A stretch of 64,000 nt of DNA from Streptomyces graminofaciens (GTDB taxonomy: Bacteria; Actinomycetota; Actinomycetes; Streptomycetales; Streptomycetaceae), in NCBI RefSeq assembly GCF_030294945.1, contig NZ_AP018448.1, positions 7,470,001-7,534,000 on the forward strand, given 5' to 3'. Below, in pieces: positions 9,122 to 18,259 of the stretch (positions within the stretch are counted from its first letter, which is position 1; every line of letters starts with the position of its first letter). Below the pieces are notes generated by a model. The model searched no databases. It saw only the letters and a program-made list of their open reading frames with translations, and had not been told where the DNA came from. The translations under genes were made by a program, and so were the position numbers.

Positions 9122-11083
9122 CTACGCCGTCCGAGCCCGGCGCCCCAACAACTCCGCCAGCCCCCGCCGCGTCGCCGCCAGCACCACCCGGTCCTCGGCC
9201 CGCAGTACGTACGTCGGCGGCAGATCCCACACCAGTCCCGAGGCCCGCTGCTCGCCGGGGTCGCCGGCCGCGGCCGCGGCCGTGTCCAGCGCCAGCACCC
9301 GCCACGCCCCGGCCCGAAACGACTCCGCCACCGTCCGCCCCTCCAGCCGCGGATGCCCCCGCACCTCCACCGCCGCGAACAGCAGCACCCGCCGCTCCAC
9401 CGGAATCGCCCCCAGGATCTGCCGCCCCACCATCGCCCCGGCGAACGCGGGCGCGGCCAGATGCGTCACGCTCCGGCTCCGGGTGAGGGCCTGCGGGTGC
9501 GCGGCACGCAGGGTGCGGTACACGGCGGTGGCGAAGTCGTCGTCGTAGAGGCGCAGGACGACACGCAGATCGGGGCGTACGGAACGGGCGTACAGCCCCG
9601 CTTCCAGGTTCGTCGTGTCGGAGCTGGTCACCGCCAGCAGCGCGTGCGCCCGATGGATCTTCGCGGCCTCCAGCACACCCTCCTGGGTCACATCCCCCAG
9701 CACCACCGGCACCCGGAGCCGCCGCGCCTCCGCCAGCCCGCGCGCCTCGGGGTCGGCCTCGACGCACACCACGGGGATGTGCAGCTCCCGCAGCCGTGCC
9801 AGCACCCGCGTACCGATCTTGCCGAGGCCGAGCAGGACGACGTGCCCGGACAGCCCGCGCGGCGGCTTCCGCAGCGCGGATCCGCTGCGGAACGTACCCA
9901 GCGCCTCCAGCACGGCGGCCAGCAGCACCGGCAGCAGCAGCAACCCCATCAGCCCGGACAGCAGTTGCAGGATCTGCCGGGAGTCGGAGTCGGTGCCCTC
10001 GGTCGCGGGGTCGTTGATGGCGAAGAGGTCGAGCAGAGTGAGATACGTGGCCCGCAGCGGATGCTCCCCGGTCGCGATCATCTGCGCGACGGCGAGCGCG
10101 AACACACACCCCACGAGACCCGCGAGCGACCACCGCAGCCGCCGCGAGAAGAGCGATCCGAACGAGCCGAGAAACCCGAGCGACCCGCCCCCGCGCCGAC
10201 TCGGCGGCAGGGCCGGCCCCGCGTACCGCACGGTCTCCAGTACGACCGTGCCGCGTCCGCCCGCGGCCGCCACCGCCCGCTCGTCGGGCAGGAGTTGGGG
10301 CCCGCGCTCCCCGTCCCGTTCGGAACCGTCGGCTCCGGCGGGGTCGTTGGTCGTGGCCGACAGCAGCGCGAGCGTGTAGAGCCCGGAGTCCTGGGCGTCG
10401 CGTTGCCCGGCACGCCCCGGTGGGCGTTCCACCGCGCGCAGCATCAGCCCGTCCGTCTGGACAACCTTGCTGGTCCCGGCGACGGCGGTGGCGGCCAGCG
10501 CGGGCGCGGCGGTGTCGGCGTCGGAGAGGACGGTGGTGGAGGCACCGCCCCAGTCGATGGCATCGCCCCCGTCGGTGGTGGTGCCGCCCGTGGCCAACGC
10601 CGCCGCCTGGTCGAGGAGTTCCTCGATGTGCTGTCCCAACCGCCGGTTGTAGAGCCGGAGGACGAGCCGCAGCCGGGGGTTGAGACGCCGGGCGGTGAGG
10701 GCGGCCCGGATGTTGGTCTCGTCATCGTCGTACACGAGCGCGAGCGCGGCGGCCCGCTCCACCCCGGCCTCGGCGAGTACGGCCTCGGTCGCCTCGGCGG
10801 CCTCCAGCAGCCGCTCGCCGATGCGCTCGCTGCTCCGCTCACCGCCTCGTTCGCCGCCTCGTTCGCCGCCGCGGTCGCCACCCGCCGGATCGCCGTTGCC
10901 GGCGGCCCGGTTGACCGCCGCGGACACCAGGTCGAGGAGCGCGGCGGCCCGGGCCCGCCCCACCACCGGCCGCTGGGCGACCCGGGCGGCGGCCGGTACG
11001 ACGAGGGTCACCTGCTCGCCGTACACGGTGCGTAGTTCGGAGGAGAGGCGGTGCGCCAGCCCGTCGTCACCGCAGACGACCAT
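9122..11083 (-). CDS. TrkA/RCK-domain NAD-binding potassium channel-like protein
   Basis: About 653 residues from the ATG at 11083 (MVVCGDDGLAHRLSSEL). Two nucleotide-binding regions flank a membrane part: an N-terminal RCK-like domain, a helix (SLAGLVGCVFALAVAQM), a pore-like segment (YLTLLDLFAIND) and a second helix (ILQLLSGLMGLLLLPVLLAA), then a TrkA-N domain with GLGKIGTRVLARLRELHIPV and a TrkA-C-like tail. It probably gates or forms a K+ pathway in response to NAD(H). The frame stays open to a TTG at 11317; that stretch is a Gly/Gln/Pro repeat without a ribosome site, so the start is uncertain. Confidence 0.85.
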   Translation of the reverse strand: MVVCGDDGLAHRLSSELRTVYGEQVTLVVPAAARVAQRPVVGRARAAALLDLVSAAVNRAAGNGDPAGGDRGGERGGERGGERSSERIGERLLEAAEATEAVLAEAGVERAAALALVYDDDETNIRAALTARRLNPRLRLVLRLYNRRLGQHIEELLDQAAALATGGTTTDGGDAIDWGGASTTVLSDADTAAPALAATAVAGTSKVVQTDGLMLRAVERPPGRAGQRDAQDSGLYTLALLSATTNDPAGADGSERDGERGPQLLPDERAVAAAGGRGTVVLETVRYAGPALPPSRRGGGSLGFLGSFGSLFSRRLRWSLAGLVGCVFALAVAQMIATGEHPLRATYLTLLDLFAINDPATEGTDSDSRQILQLLSGLMGLLLLPVLLAAVLEALGTFRSGSALRKPPRGLSGHVVLLGLGKIGTRVLARLRELHIPVVCVEADPEARGLAEARRLRVPVVLGDVTQEGVLEAAKIHRAHALLAVTSSDTTNLEAGLYARSVRPDLRVVLRLYDDDFATAVYRTLRAAHPQALTRSRSVTHLAAPAFAGAMVGRQILGAIPVERRVLLFAAVEVRGHPRLEGRTVAESFRAGAWRVLALDTAAAAAGDPGEQRASGLVWDLPPTYVLRAEDRVVLAATRRGLAELLGRRARTA

Positions 11084-11443
11084 GTGCGCGCCGGAATCTC
11101 TCTGCCCTGATGGTCCCGCCTGCCCTGGCCGTCCCGCCTGTCCTGGCCGTCCCGCCTGTCCAGTCTGTCCCGCCCTGCCCGCCGGGCTGTTCTGGCCACT
11201 GTGCTGCGAAGGGATCCCCACAAGGCAGAAGAGTGCCCCACCGGCAATCCCGGTTCCACCGGCGCCCGCGCCGGGGCGTACGCAAGTGCCGGACACCGCC
11301 GGACAACTGACGGACAACTGACGGAAAACCGCCGCTAATCGTGACCCGCGTCACAACTGGGGGAGTGAGTGTGACCACGGATGGACATCCGTACTCAAGA
11401 GGGACGGGATGGGTGCGCTACCCGGATGCGAGGATGGGGCGCC
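11084..11443. promoter_or_regulatory. Divergent intergenic region with Crp-like palindrome
   Basis: About 360 bp between the TrkA protein and the His/Met-rich membrane protein. At 11341-11354 is a perfect palindrome, GTGACCCGCGTCAC, which fits the GTG-N6-GNCAC pattern I recall for Streptomyces Crp. An 11-base direct repeat (GGACAACTGAC, twice) lies at about 11301-11323. A CTGTCC/CGTCCCGC low-complexity run at 11115-11175 may be coding if the TrkA protein starts further upstream. Confidence 0.5.
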
Positions 11444-12151
11444 ATGACAGCAGGCTGGTGTTCTCGCACGGTGCGGGCCGCGGTGTTCGCGGCCGTCTGC
11501 GTGCTGCTCGCCGCCCTGGGACACGTCACGATGTCCGGCAGCCCGGTGCCCTGGTGGGCGATGGCCGCCGGAGCCGCCGCGACCGGTGCCGTGGGCTGGT
11601 CCCTGGCCGGCCGCGAGCGCGGGCTCCCGCTGATCGTGTCGGTCGTGGTCACGGCCCAGACCGCACTGCACTCGGGCTTCTCGTTCGCGCAGTCGGCGAC
11701 GACGGCGTCCACGACTCGCATGACGTCCACAACTCCCATGGCAGGCATGCCTGTTGTGGACCCGACGCACAGCAATCACGCCGGTTCCACGGCTGCGCAC
11801 CACATGGGCCACATGGATCACACAGTCCAGGTGAGTTCCATGGACGGCATGGACCACGCCGGGTTCCTCCCGGGTGGCGGCTCGTCGTCGTCCGGCATGC
11901 TCGCCGCCCACTTGCTGGCCGCGCTCCTGTGCGGTCTATGGCTGGCGTACGGGGAGTGCGCCGCTTTCCGCCTGCTGCGGGCCGTCGCCGGATGGCTGGC
12001 CGCGCCCCTGCGGCTGCCGCTCGCGGTGCCCGCGGCACCCCACCGCCCGCGCCGCCGGGTGAGCCGCCGCTCGGACCGGGCGCCGCGACAGTTCCTGCTC
12101 GTCCACGCGATCACTTCTCGGGGTCCGCCCGCGGGGACCGCTGTCAGCTGA
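11444..12151 (+). CDS. Membrane protein with His/Met-rich extracytoplasmic loop (putative copper protein)
   Basis: About 235 residues. Helices at roughly 9-27 (AVFAAVCVLLAALGHV), 35-50, 58-78 (GLPLIVSVVVTAQTALHSGF) and 145-168 (GMLAAHLLAALLCGLWLAYG). The long loop between the third and fourth is rich in His and Met (HHMGHMDH, SMDGMDHAG), as in copper-binding loops. The ATG at 11444 is used because upstream residues lack any pattern. An ECF sigma factor follows on the same strand, so the pair may respond to copper; function is inferred from composition only. Confidence 0.8.
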   Translation: MTAGWCSRTVRAAVFAAVCVLLAALGHVTMSGSPVPWWAMAAGAAATGAVGWSLAGRERGLPLIVSVVVTAQTALHSGFSFAQSATTASTTRMTSTTPMAGMPVVDPTHSNHAGSTAAHHMGHMDHTVQVSSMDGMDHAGFLPGGGSSSSGMLAAHLLAALLCGLWLAYGECAAFRLLRAVAGWLAAPLRLPLAVPAAPHRPRRRVSRRSDRAPRQFLLVHAITSRGPPAGTAVS

Positions 12152-12333
12152 CGACAGCCGGTGACCCGAGGCGGCCCGTACGGCCGGTACACGCCTCGGG
12201 ATCCGGTCGTACGCCGTCGCGCACCCCTCGCGGTACGCGCGCCGTACGGCCACCCTCCCTGCCACCGGGCTCGCCGCGCGCACCTTCGCGCCGACGGCGG
12301 TCCGGATCCCGGACGATCCGAGAAGGACACCAG

Positions 12334-12972
12334 GTGATCACTCCTACCCTGACCGCGGCGCGTGACGACCACGACCAACGCGCCGAACGGGAGAGTCGCG
12401 ACGCGTCGATAACCGAGTGGGCCCTCGCGGCCCGCGGCGGCGACCCGGCGGCGGTCGAGCGGTTCGTCGGCGCCCTGCACCGCGATGTCCAGCGCTTCGT
12501 CGCGCATCTCTGCGCCGACCCCCAGGCGGTCGACGACCTGGCGCAGGACACGTTCCTGCGCGCGCTCGGCAGCCTGCACCGGTTCGAGGGCCGCTGCTCG
12601 GCTCGTACGTGGCTGCTGTCCATCGCCCGCCGAGCGGTGACCGACAGCTTCCGGCACGCGGCGTCCCGGCCCCGCCTGTCCGACGTACCGGACTGGCGGC
12701 TGGCCGTCGAGCGGTCCCAGCCGCACGGGCTGCCCGGCTTCGACGACGGTATCGCTCTGGCCGACCTGCTGGGCGCCCTGCCCGGGGAGCGGCGGGAGGC
12801 GTTCGTGCTCACGCAGGTGCTGGGTCTGTCGTACGAGGACGTGGCGCGGCTCACGGGCTGCCCCGTCGGCACGATCCGCTCCCGAGTGGCCCGCGCACGG
12901 GCGACGTTGCTGGAGTCGGTGAGGGAGGCGGAGGGGGAGGCGGAGGGGGTGGCGGAGGGGGAGGCGGCGTGA
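12334..12972 (+). CDS. ECF RNA polymerase sigma factor (SigC/SigJ-like)
   Basis: 212 residues. Region 2 lies at about 25-95 (VERFVGALHRDVQRFVAHL, DDLAQDTFLRAL, ARTWLLSIARRAV) and region 4 at about 140-195 (ALPGERREAFVLTQVLGLSY, EDVARLTGCPVGTIRSRV). The GTG at 12334 is preceded by AGAAGGAC at 12321-12328. The tail is a Glu/Ala/Gly repeat (EGEAEGVAEGEAA). No anti-sigma gene follows; the upstream His/Met-rich membrane protein is the likely functional partner. Confidence 0.9.
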   Translation: MITPTLTAARDDHDQRAERESRDASITEWALAARGGDPAAVERFVGALHRDVQRFVAHLCADPQAVDDLAQDTFLRALGSLHRFEGRCSARTWLLSIARRAVTDSFRHAASRPRLSDVPDWRLAVERSQPHGLPGFDDGIALADLLGALPGERREAFVLTQVLGLSYEDVARLTGCPVGTIRSRVARARATLLESVREAEGEAEGVAEGEAA

Positions 12973-13014
12973 CGGGAGCGCCGTGCGTTTTGAGCGGGTT
13001 GCGTCGGAGGTTGC

Positions 13015-13122
13015 GTCGGCGGGTGCGGGTGCGGGTGCGGGTGCGGGTGCGGGTGCGGGTGCGGGTGCGGGTGCGGGTGCGGCTGCGGTTGCTGGGCGTG
13101 GGCGTGGGCGTGGGCGTGGGCG
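13015..13122. repeat. GGGTGC hexanucleotide tandem tract
   Basis: About twelve copies of a 6-bp unit (GGGTGC/GGTGCG) run from about 13020 to 13090, followed by a GTGGGC run to about 13121. It sits between the ends of two convergent genes. Long open frames here are products of the repeat, not genes. Such tracts are prone to slippage and may vary between strains. Confidence 0.9.
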
Positions 13123-13145
13123 AAAAACCTCACGCCCCTCACAAC

Positions 13146-14321
13146 TCACCGCCCGCCCCCAACCCCCTCCTCGTGCTCACAGGCATCCTCCACCCCGTAC
13201 GCCGCCCACGCAGGAAACGGATCCTCACCACCCCCGCCGACCACCTCACCACTCCTCACCAGGCACGCCCCCAGCGCCTCCCGCAACACATCCCCCCGCA
13301 ACCCGACCCCGATGAACACAAGCTCCTGCGCGTACGACGCCTCCGCATCCCGCACCGCGGACGGCTCGAACCGCGCCACAGCCCCCGCCTGCGACCACAA
13401 CCCGACGACCCGAGGCCGACTGGCCAGCGTGAAGAACCCCTTGGACCGCAGCACCTGCCCGAACGCCCCACTGTCGAGCCCCTCGGTCACAAAGTCCCAC
13501 AGCCGCCCGGGATGGAACGCCAACTCGGAGCGGAAGACGGCCGACGAGATCCCGTACTCCTCGGTCTCCGGCACATGGTCCCCGTTGAGCTCCCGCACCC
13601 ACCCCGGCGCCTGCTGGGCCCGGTCGAGGTCGAACAACCCGGTGCCGAGCACGTCCGCGACCCGTACCCGACCGTGCTGGGCCGGAACGATCCGTGCGGC
13701 CGGGTTGAGCCGCGCAAGCGCCGCCCCCAGCCGTTCGGCGGTGGCCGTGTCGACCAGGTCGAGCTTGTTCAGGACGATGACATCGGCGAACTCGATCTGG
13801 TCCATCAGCAGATCGCTGACGGTGCGCTCGTCGTCCTCGTACTGATCGAGCCCCCGCTCCACCAGCTCGTCACCACCCGCCAGTTCGGGCAGGAAGTTCG
13901 CGGCGTCGACGACCGTGACCATCGTGTCGAGCCGCGCGAGATCGCCGAGCGTGGCCCCGTCGTCGCGCGCGAAGGCGAACGTGGCCGCGACGGGCATGGG
14001 TTCTGAGATCCCGCTGCTCTCGATGAGGAGGTAGTCGAAACGACCCTCCCGGGCCAGCCTGTCCACCTCCTCCAGCAGATCGTCCCGCAGGGTGCAGCAG
14101 ATGCACCCGTTGGTCAGCTCGACCAGCCGCTCCTCGGTCCGCGACAGCGCCGCCTCGCCGCCGCGCACCAGAGCGGCGTCGATGTTGATCTCGCTCATGT
14201 CGTTGACGATGACCGCCACCCGCAACCCCTCGCGGTTCGCGAGAACATGGTTGAGCAGGGTGGTCTTGCCCGCTCCGAGAAACCCGGAGAGGACGGTGAC
14301 GGGCAGCCGTTCACGACCCAT
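13146..14321 (-). CDS. COG0523 (CobW/ZigA-type) GTPase, putative zinc metallochaperone
   Basis: 391 residues. The P-loop is [11 protein letters not shown] near residue 12, the metal motif of the family is NGCICC near residue 70, [10 protein letters not shown] is the switch, and VLNKLDLVD is the base-specificity motif. The C-terminal domain ([10 protein letters not shown]) is CobW-C. The ATG at 14321 has GAGGGG seven bases upstream; an ATG two codons earlier (14327) is too close to that site. Its neighbour is the cysteine-free L32, and a Zur-like box lies just beyond, so it probably delivers zinc to an essential enzyme when zinc is scarce. Confidence 0.93.
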   Translation of the reverse strand: MGRERLPVTVLSGFLGAGKTTLLNHVLANREGLRVAVIVNDMSEINIDAALVRGGEAALSRTEERLVELTNGCICCTLRDDLLEEVDRLAREGRFDYLLIESSGISEPMPVAATFAFARDDGATLGDLARLDTMVTVVDAANFLPELAGGDELVERGLDQYEDDERTVSDLLMDQIEFADVIVLNKLDLVDTATAERLGAALARLNPAARIVPAQHGRVRVADVLGTGLFDLDRAQQAPGWVRELNGDHVPETEEYGISSAVFRSELAFHPGRLWDFVTEGLDSGAFGQVLRSKGFFTLASRPRVVGLWSQAGAVARFEPSAVRDAEASYAQELVFIGVGLRGDVLREALGACLVRSGEVVGGGGEDPFPAWAAYGVEDACEHEEGVGGGR

Positions 14322-14347
14322 GGTCATGCCCCCTCAGCCCTCAGCCC

Positions 14348-14518
14348 TCAGCCCTCGGGGTGGATCAGCCCGCGCTCGTACGCCTTCAGCAGCCGCTGCG
14401 GTACGAGGTACGTGGAGCCGTCGACCGTGAACGGCACCAGCCGCGGCGTACTCGCCTTCCACTGGGCCCGCCGGTGACGGGTGTTGCTGCGGGACATCTT
14501 CCGCTTGGGTACGGCCAT
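14348..14518 (-). CDS. rpmF: Ribosomal protein L32, zinc-independent (cysteine-free) paralogue
   Basis: A 56-residue protein starting [20 protein letters not shown], the hallmark of bacterial L32, and ending [12 protein letters not shown]. The zinc-ribbon cysteines of ordinary L32 are absent. Families of such C-minus ribosomal proteins are made under zinc starvation so that zinc-bearing copies can be replaced. It lies 26 bp upstream of the COG0523 GTPase gene on the same strand, so the two are likely co-transcribed, and a Zur-like box at 14593-14607 lies about 75 bp before its start. Confidence 0.92.
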   Translation of the reverse strand: MAVPKRKMSRSNTRHRRAQWKASTPRLVPFTVDGSTYLVPQRLLKAYERGLIHPEG

Positions 14519-14592
14519 GGGGTCCTCCTCGATCGCTGACGCACCAACATCGCTGACGCACCGGGGCAGCCGACGCGCACCGGAACGCTACA

Positions 14593-14607
14593 TGAAAATG
14601 GATTCCA
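14593..14607. promoter_or_regulatory. Zur-like operator
   Basis: TGAAAATGGATTCCA is an imperfect palindrome close to the Zur box TGAAAATGATTTTCA known for Streptomyces (12 of 15 positions by eye). It lies between the divergent L32/GTPase and permease/TIGR03943 units, so one bound repressor could control both. The AT-rich core stands out in an otherwise GC-rich region. Confidence 0.7.
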
Positions 14608-14752
14608 TTACGAAGTAGGGGCTGGGCCGGTGGATGAGCAACCCCGCCCCGGCCCTCGTATGAGACGGAAGGGCGAGCCCGAACGGGACGGAAAGGGCGA
14701 GCCCGAACCAGCCCGCCCAGCACAGCCGTTCCGTACGGAGGTACCGTCCCCC

Positions 14753-15775
14753 GTGGCCATCACCAAGGACTCCCCGCCCCGGGCGGACCGCACCGACGCC
14801 GCCGCACCCGACGACGACCGGGCCGCCCGGCACCTCAACTCCCCCCTCCTCCTCACGATGCTGCTGGTCCTCGCGGTGGCGGCGCAGGGCCCGCTGCGCG
14901 GCGCGCTGGCGGCGCCCGTGACGCAGAGCTGGATGACGGTGTTCGTGGCCGTCGTCGTACAGGCCCTGCCGTTCCTGGTGCTCGGAGTGCTGCTGTCCGC
15001 GGCCATCGCCGTGTTCGTGCCGCCGTCGTTCTTCGCCCGCGCCCTGCCGAAACGTCCCGCCCTCGCGGTACCGGCGGCCGGGCTGGCCGGCGTGGTCCTC
15101 CCCGGCTGCGAGTGCGCGTCGGTGCCGGTGGCCGGGGCGCTGGTACGCCGAGGCGTCACCCCCGCCGCCGCGCTCGCCTTCCTGCTCTCCGCCCCGGCCA
15201 TCAACCCGATCGTGCTCACCGCGACCGCCGTGGCCTTCCCGGGCGATGCCGAAATGGTGCTGGCCCGTTTCGCGGCGAGCCTGCTGGTGGCGTGCGCGAT
15301 GGGCTGGCTGTGGCAGCGGCTGGGGCGCGGTGAGTGGATGCGCCCGCCGGAGCGCCCGTCCTACGAGGGGCAGGGCAAGGGGGCCGCGTTCTGGGGCTCG
15401 GTGCGGCACGACGTGATGCACGCGGGCGGTTTCCTCGTCGTCGGCGCGATGGCGGCGGCCACACTCAAGGCGGTCGTACCGGCGACCTGGCTGAACGCGG
15501 CCGCCGACAACCCGCTCGTCGCCGTGCTGGCCCTGGCGGTCCTGGCCGTCCTGCTGTCGATCTGCTCGGAGGCGGACGCGTTCGTCGCCGCGTCCCTGAC
15601 CCAGTTCTCCCTGACCGCCCGGCTGGCCTTCCTGGTCGTCGGCCCGATGATCGACCTGAAACTCTTCGCCATGCAGACAGCCACCTTCGGCCGCGCCTTC
15701 GCGCTCCGCTTCGCCCCCGTCACCTTCGTCCTCGCGATCGCGGTGTCGGCGCTGGTCGGGACGGTGCTCCTGTGA
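14753..15775 (+). CDS. Permease of the DUF318/ArsP family (metal-linked)
   Basis: About 340 residues with eight or so membrane helices, including VVLPGCECASVPVAGALVRR, which holds a CEC pair, and LLSAPAINPIVL, both characteristic of ArsP/DUF318 permeases. The later SICSEADAFVAASL motif repeats the pattern. The frame is open from a GTG at 14630, but its first 41 codons have low third-position GC and a GEPE repeat, while codon bias becomes normal at the GTG at 14753, which has GGAGG upstream. It overlaps the next gene by 4 bases (GTGA). The substrate is unknown; the context suggests zinc. Confidence 0.87.
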   Translation: MAITKDSPPRADRTDAAAPDDDRAARHLNSPLLLTMLLVLAVAAQGPLRGALAAPVTQSWMTVFVAVVVQALPFLVLGVLLSAAIAVFVPPSFFARALPKRPALAVPAAGLAGVVLPGCECASVPVAGALVRRGVTPAAALAFLLSAPAINPIVLTATAVAFPGDAEMVLARFAASLLVACAMGWLWQRLGRGEWMRPPERPSYEGQGKGAAFWGSVRHDVMHAGGFLVVGAMAAATLKAVVPATWLNAAADNPLVAVLALAVLAVLLSICSEADAFVAASLTQFSLTARLAFLVVGPMIDLKLFAMQTATFGRAFALRFAPVTFVLAIAVSALVGTVLL

Positions 15776-16641
15776 ACCGCCAGGCCCAGACGGTCATCCT
15801 CTTCCTCACCGGCGGCGCCCTCCTGCACGCCGGCTTCACCGACCTCTACCTCCGCTACGTCAAGGCCGGCCTCCGCCCGCTGCTGATAGCCGCCGGGATC
15901 GTACTGATCGCGGCGGCGGTGGCGACGGTCTGGTACGAACGCCGGGCGGTCCGACAGGAGAAGGACACCCACGCCGACTCGGAGGGCGGCCCCCACTCGG
16001 AGGGCGACCCTCACTCGGAGGGCGACCCTCAGTCGGAGGGTGGCCCCTACTCGGAGGGCGACCCTCACACCCATGGAGAGACGCCCGGCCATGGCGAAAC
16101 GCCCGGCCATGCCCACGGCGGCAAGGGGCACCGCGAACCCCGGGTCTCCTGGCTCCTGGTCCTCCCCCTCCTCGCCCTCGTCCTGGTCGCCCCGCCCGCG
16201 GTCGGCTCCTACACCGCCCTGCGCACCGGCTCGGCCCTGCAGGAACAGCCCCAGGGTTACTCCGACCTCCCCGCCGACGGCCCCCTGCGCCTGACCGTCG
16301 CGGACTACGCGGGCCGCGCGGTCTACGACAAGGGCCGGGCCCTGCGAGGCCGAGAACTCAAGGTCACCGGTTTCCTGGCCCTCGACCGCGACGGCACCCC
16401 GTACCTCGTCCGCATGGCCCTCAACTGCTGCGCCGCCGACGCACAACCGGTCAAAATTGCCCTCACCGGCCAACTCCCGCCCGTCCTGCGCCCCGACACC
16501 TGGCTGGAGGCGACGGGCACCTACACCCCCCGCCGGACCAAGGACCCGGTCAACGGCACCCCCATCCCGTACCTGGACGTCACCACCACCCGCCCGGTCA
16601 AGGCCCCACACGACCCGTACGACGAGGGGTGGAACGGCTGA
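15772..16641 (+). CDS. TIGR03943 family protein with His-rich repeat
   Basis: 289 residues, translationally coupled to the permease. Two N-terminal helices (residues 7-22 and 30-50) are followed by a cytoplasmic or outer loop of HSEGDP repeats and GHGETPGHAHGGKGH (His-rich, about residues 60-118). A third helix (about 125-145, LLVLPLLALVLVAPPAVG) leads to a soluble domain with VRMALNCCAADAQPV. TIGR03943 proteins are paired with DUF318 permeases; the His-rich loop suggests zinc binding. It is the last gene of the unit that starts at the Zur-like box. Confidence 0.88.
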   Translation: MNRQAQTVILFLTGGALLHAGFTDLYLRYVKAGLRPLLIAAGIVLIAAAVATVWYERRAVRQEKDTHADSEGGPHSEGDPHSEGDPQSEGGPYSEGDPHTHGETPGHGETPGHAHGGKGHREPRVSWLLVLPLLALVLVAPPAVGSYTALRTGSALQEQPQGYSDLPADGPLRLTVADYAGRAVYDKGRALRGRELKVTGFLALDRDGTPYLVRMALNCCAADAQPVKIALTGQLPPVLRPDTWLEATGTYTPRRTKDPVNGTPIPYLDVTTTRPVKAPHDPYDEGWNG

Positions 16642-16753
16642 GAGGGCCACACCGGCCGACCGGACCCACGCAGATGGAGATCGTGGCCGCGCTGTGGGCG
16701 CGGGGGCGAAGCAGCGCTGGCTGGGGGCGGGGTGCCCAAGGGGCACCCGCCCG

Positions 16754-16961
16754 TCAGGGCCACGTGCGTTCGATGCGGTCGTGCCGCACGGCGTAGGCCG
16801 CCGGACCGCCCTTCTCGACGGCCCGGCGGATCGCGTCACGGCGTGCGACGAGGCGTTCGACCATCTCGGCGCTGCGTAGCTGCCAGGGTCGACTGGGGAA
16901 TCTCCAGGTAGGAGGCCGTTTCCGTGGGCGTCAGAAGCCCGTCCTGGAACCTGTCGACCAT
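16754..16961 (-). pseudogene. Frameshifted remnant of a small HTH protein gene
   Basis: On the minus strand an ATG with a good AGGAGG site starts MVDRFQDGLLTPTETASYLE, a helix-turn-helix head, but the frame soon reads into unrelated Arg-rich codons and a stop. The next frame continues with SAEMVERLVARRDAIRRAV and ends HDRIERTWP, a plausible C-terminus. The middle is missing. It looks like a gene decayed by a deletion that joined its ends out of frame. The family is not certain. Confidence 0.55.
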
Positions 16962-17045
16962 GCCCAGCCTCCTGCTGGTACCGGATTTCGCATCGTCGCA
17001 CATCAAGATTCCCACCTACGGGTGGACCGCATACCCGGCCATCGG

Positions 17046-17978
17046 TCAGGAAGCCGCACGAAGATGGTCCCCGGACCTGCAGTCCCGGCAACGGCTGTGT
17101 TCCGCAGAGCGGAACCCCCGGTCGCAACCGTCGCAGTTCCGCATGCTCGCGACCGCCGGACGTACTGCGGGTTCTGCGCGGTCCGCGCTCCTGGCCGGTG
17201 CGGGCAGGGGCGTCTCCTTGAGCCGGTAGGCGAGGATGCCGACCGGGCGGACCAGGAGGCGGTCCGGGAGTCCTGTGGTGAGGTGGTCCGTGATCTGTGT
17301 GGGCAGGAGGCCTGCCGCGAGCCACCGGGTGACGGCCGGGGCGAGGCGGGCGGCTTCCTGCGCGGACACGACAAGGCGGGGGTCGACCCGGCGCAGGGCG
17401 GCGAGTACGGCGATGGCCCGCGGGTCGGCGTCGGCGAGCGGGAGCGGTGTCTCCGCCTCGGCCTGTACGGGCGCGGCCACCGTTTCCTCCACGGCCGCGT
17501 ACGCGGCCGTGACCGCCGCCGCCGAGGCGGGCTGCTTCCGGGGCCGACGAGGCTTGGGCGGCTCGGGCGGCTCGGGCGGCCCGTCCGGATCCGCGTCCGG
17601 ATCCGCGTCCGAATCCGCATCCGGATCGCCGCCGGGGACGTCGTAGAAGTACGTCCGGGTACGGATCTGTCCGGTGGACAGCCGCTCGCGGCGGCGCTCC
17701 AGGTAACCGGCCGCTTCGAGTTCCCTCAGGGCCCGCGAGATCAGGATCTCGCCCTCGGTGAAGTGCTCGCACAGGGCGGCGATGGTCACGGAAGTGCCGG
17801 TGGGCAGGGAGAGGATGTAGACGGCCACGCCGACCGTGACCGCGCTGCCGCGCCGCTGGGCGAGGGCGTTGGAGATCACGGTGAAGTCGGCCGTCAGCCG
17901 GGTGCGTACGTGGATCACGCCGGAGGTCGGAGCTCCGGCGTCGGCGCGCAGGCGCGCGTTAGACTGCGAGTCAGCCAT
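17046..17978 (-). CDS. Helix-turn-helix protein with acidic Asp-Pro repeat
   Basis: About 310 residues from the ATG at 17978 (MADSQSNARLRADAG). An N-terminal winged-helix region (about 15-105, TSVTIAALCEHFTEGEILIS, ALRELEAAGYLERRRERLST) is followed by a DPDADSDADPDADPD repeat, a Pro/Lys linker and an Ala-rich helical domain. The C-terminus has CDGCDRGF-RCRDCRSG, a possible zinc ribbon. This type is common in Streptomyces and of unknown role. The frame upstream of 17978 has no ribosome site. Confidence 0.8.
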   Translation of the reverse strand: MADSQSNARLRADAGAPTSGVIHVRTRLTADFTVISNALAQRRGSAVTVGVAVYILSLPTGTSVTIAALCEHFTEGEILISRALRELEAAGYLERRRERLSTGQIRTRTYFYDVPGGDPDADSDADPDADPDGPPEPPEPPKPRRPRKQPASAAAVTAAYAAVEETVAAPVQAEAETPLPLADADPRAIAVLAALRRVDPRLVVSAQEAARLAPAVTRWLAAGLLPTQITDHLTTGLPDRLLVRPVGILAYRLKETPLPAPARSADRAEPAVRPAVASMRNCDGCDRGFRSAEHSRCRDCRSGDHLRAAS

Positions 17979-18259
17979 CGGGAAGGTATTGCTTCCTGAT
18001 CGGTCAGGCCCTCGATCGGGATTGCCGTCCCGGCCGGGGGCCGTATCTGTTTGCGGTTGTCGCGGCGAACGTAACCGCCCGTGTTCCGCGTCTGCAAGCC
18101 GGTCACTCGGACGGGTGACGCCGGCTTCCTGGCTGGGGAGGGTGGGTGGGCGGGTAGTTCTTTCCCCCGGTTCTTCAGGGAGGTCAGTGGCCCGCCGGGC
18201 CCTCGCGGGCAAGGATCCGGCGGACCCGGAAGTCGGGCCGTGACCGGGACCTGGTCGAC
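17979..18259. other. Intergenic region, nothing recognised
   Basis: About 280 bp between two minus-strand genes. It should hold the promoter of the helix-turn-helix gene. I see no repeat, terminator hairpin or small gene that I can support. Confidence 0.4.

Noticed and set aside
12417..14006. A 529-codon plus-strand frame across the hexamer tract and the GTPase gene
   Set aside because: Made of shadow sequence plus repeat; the GTPase on the minus strand is certain.
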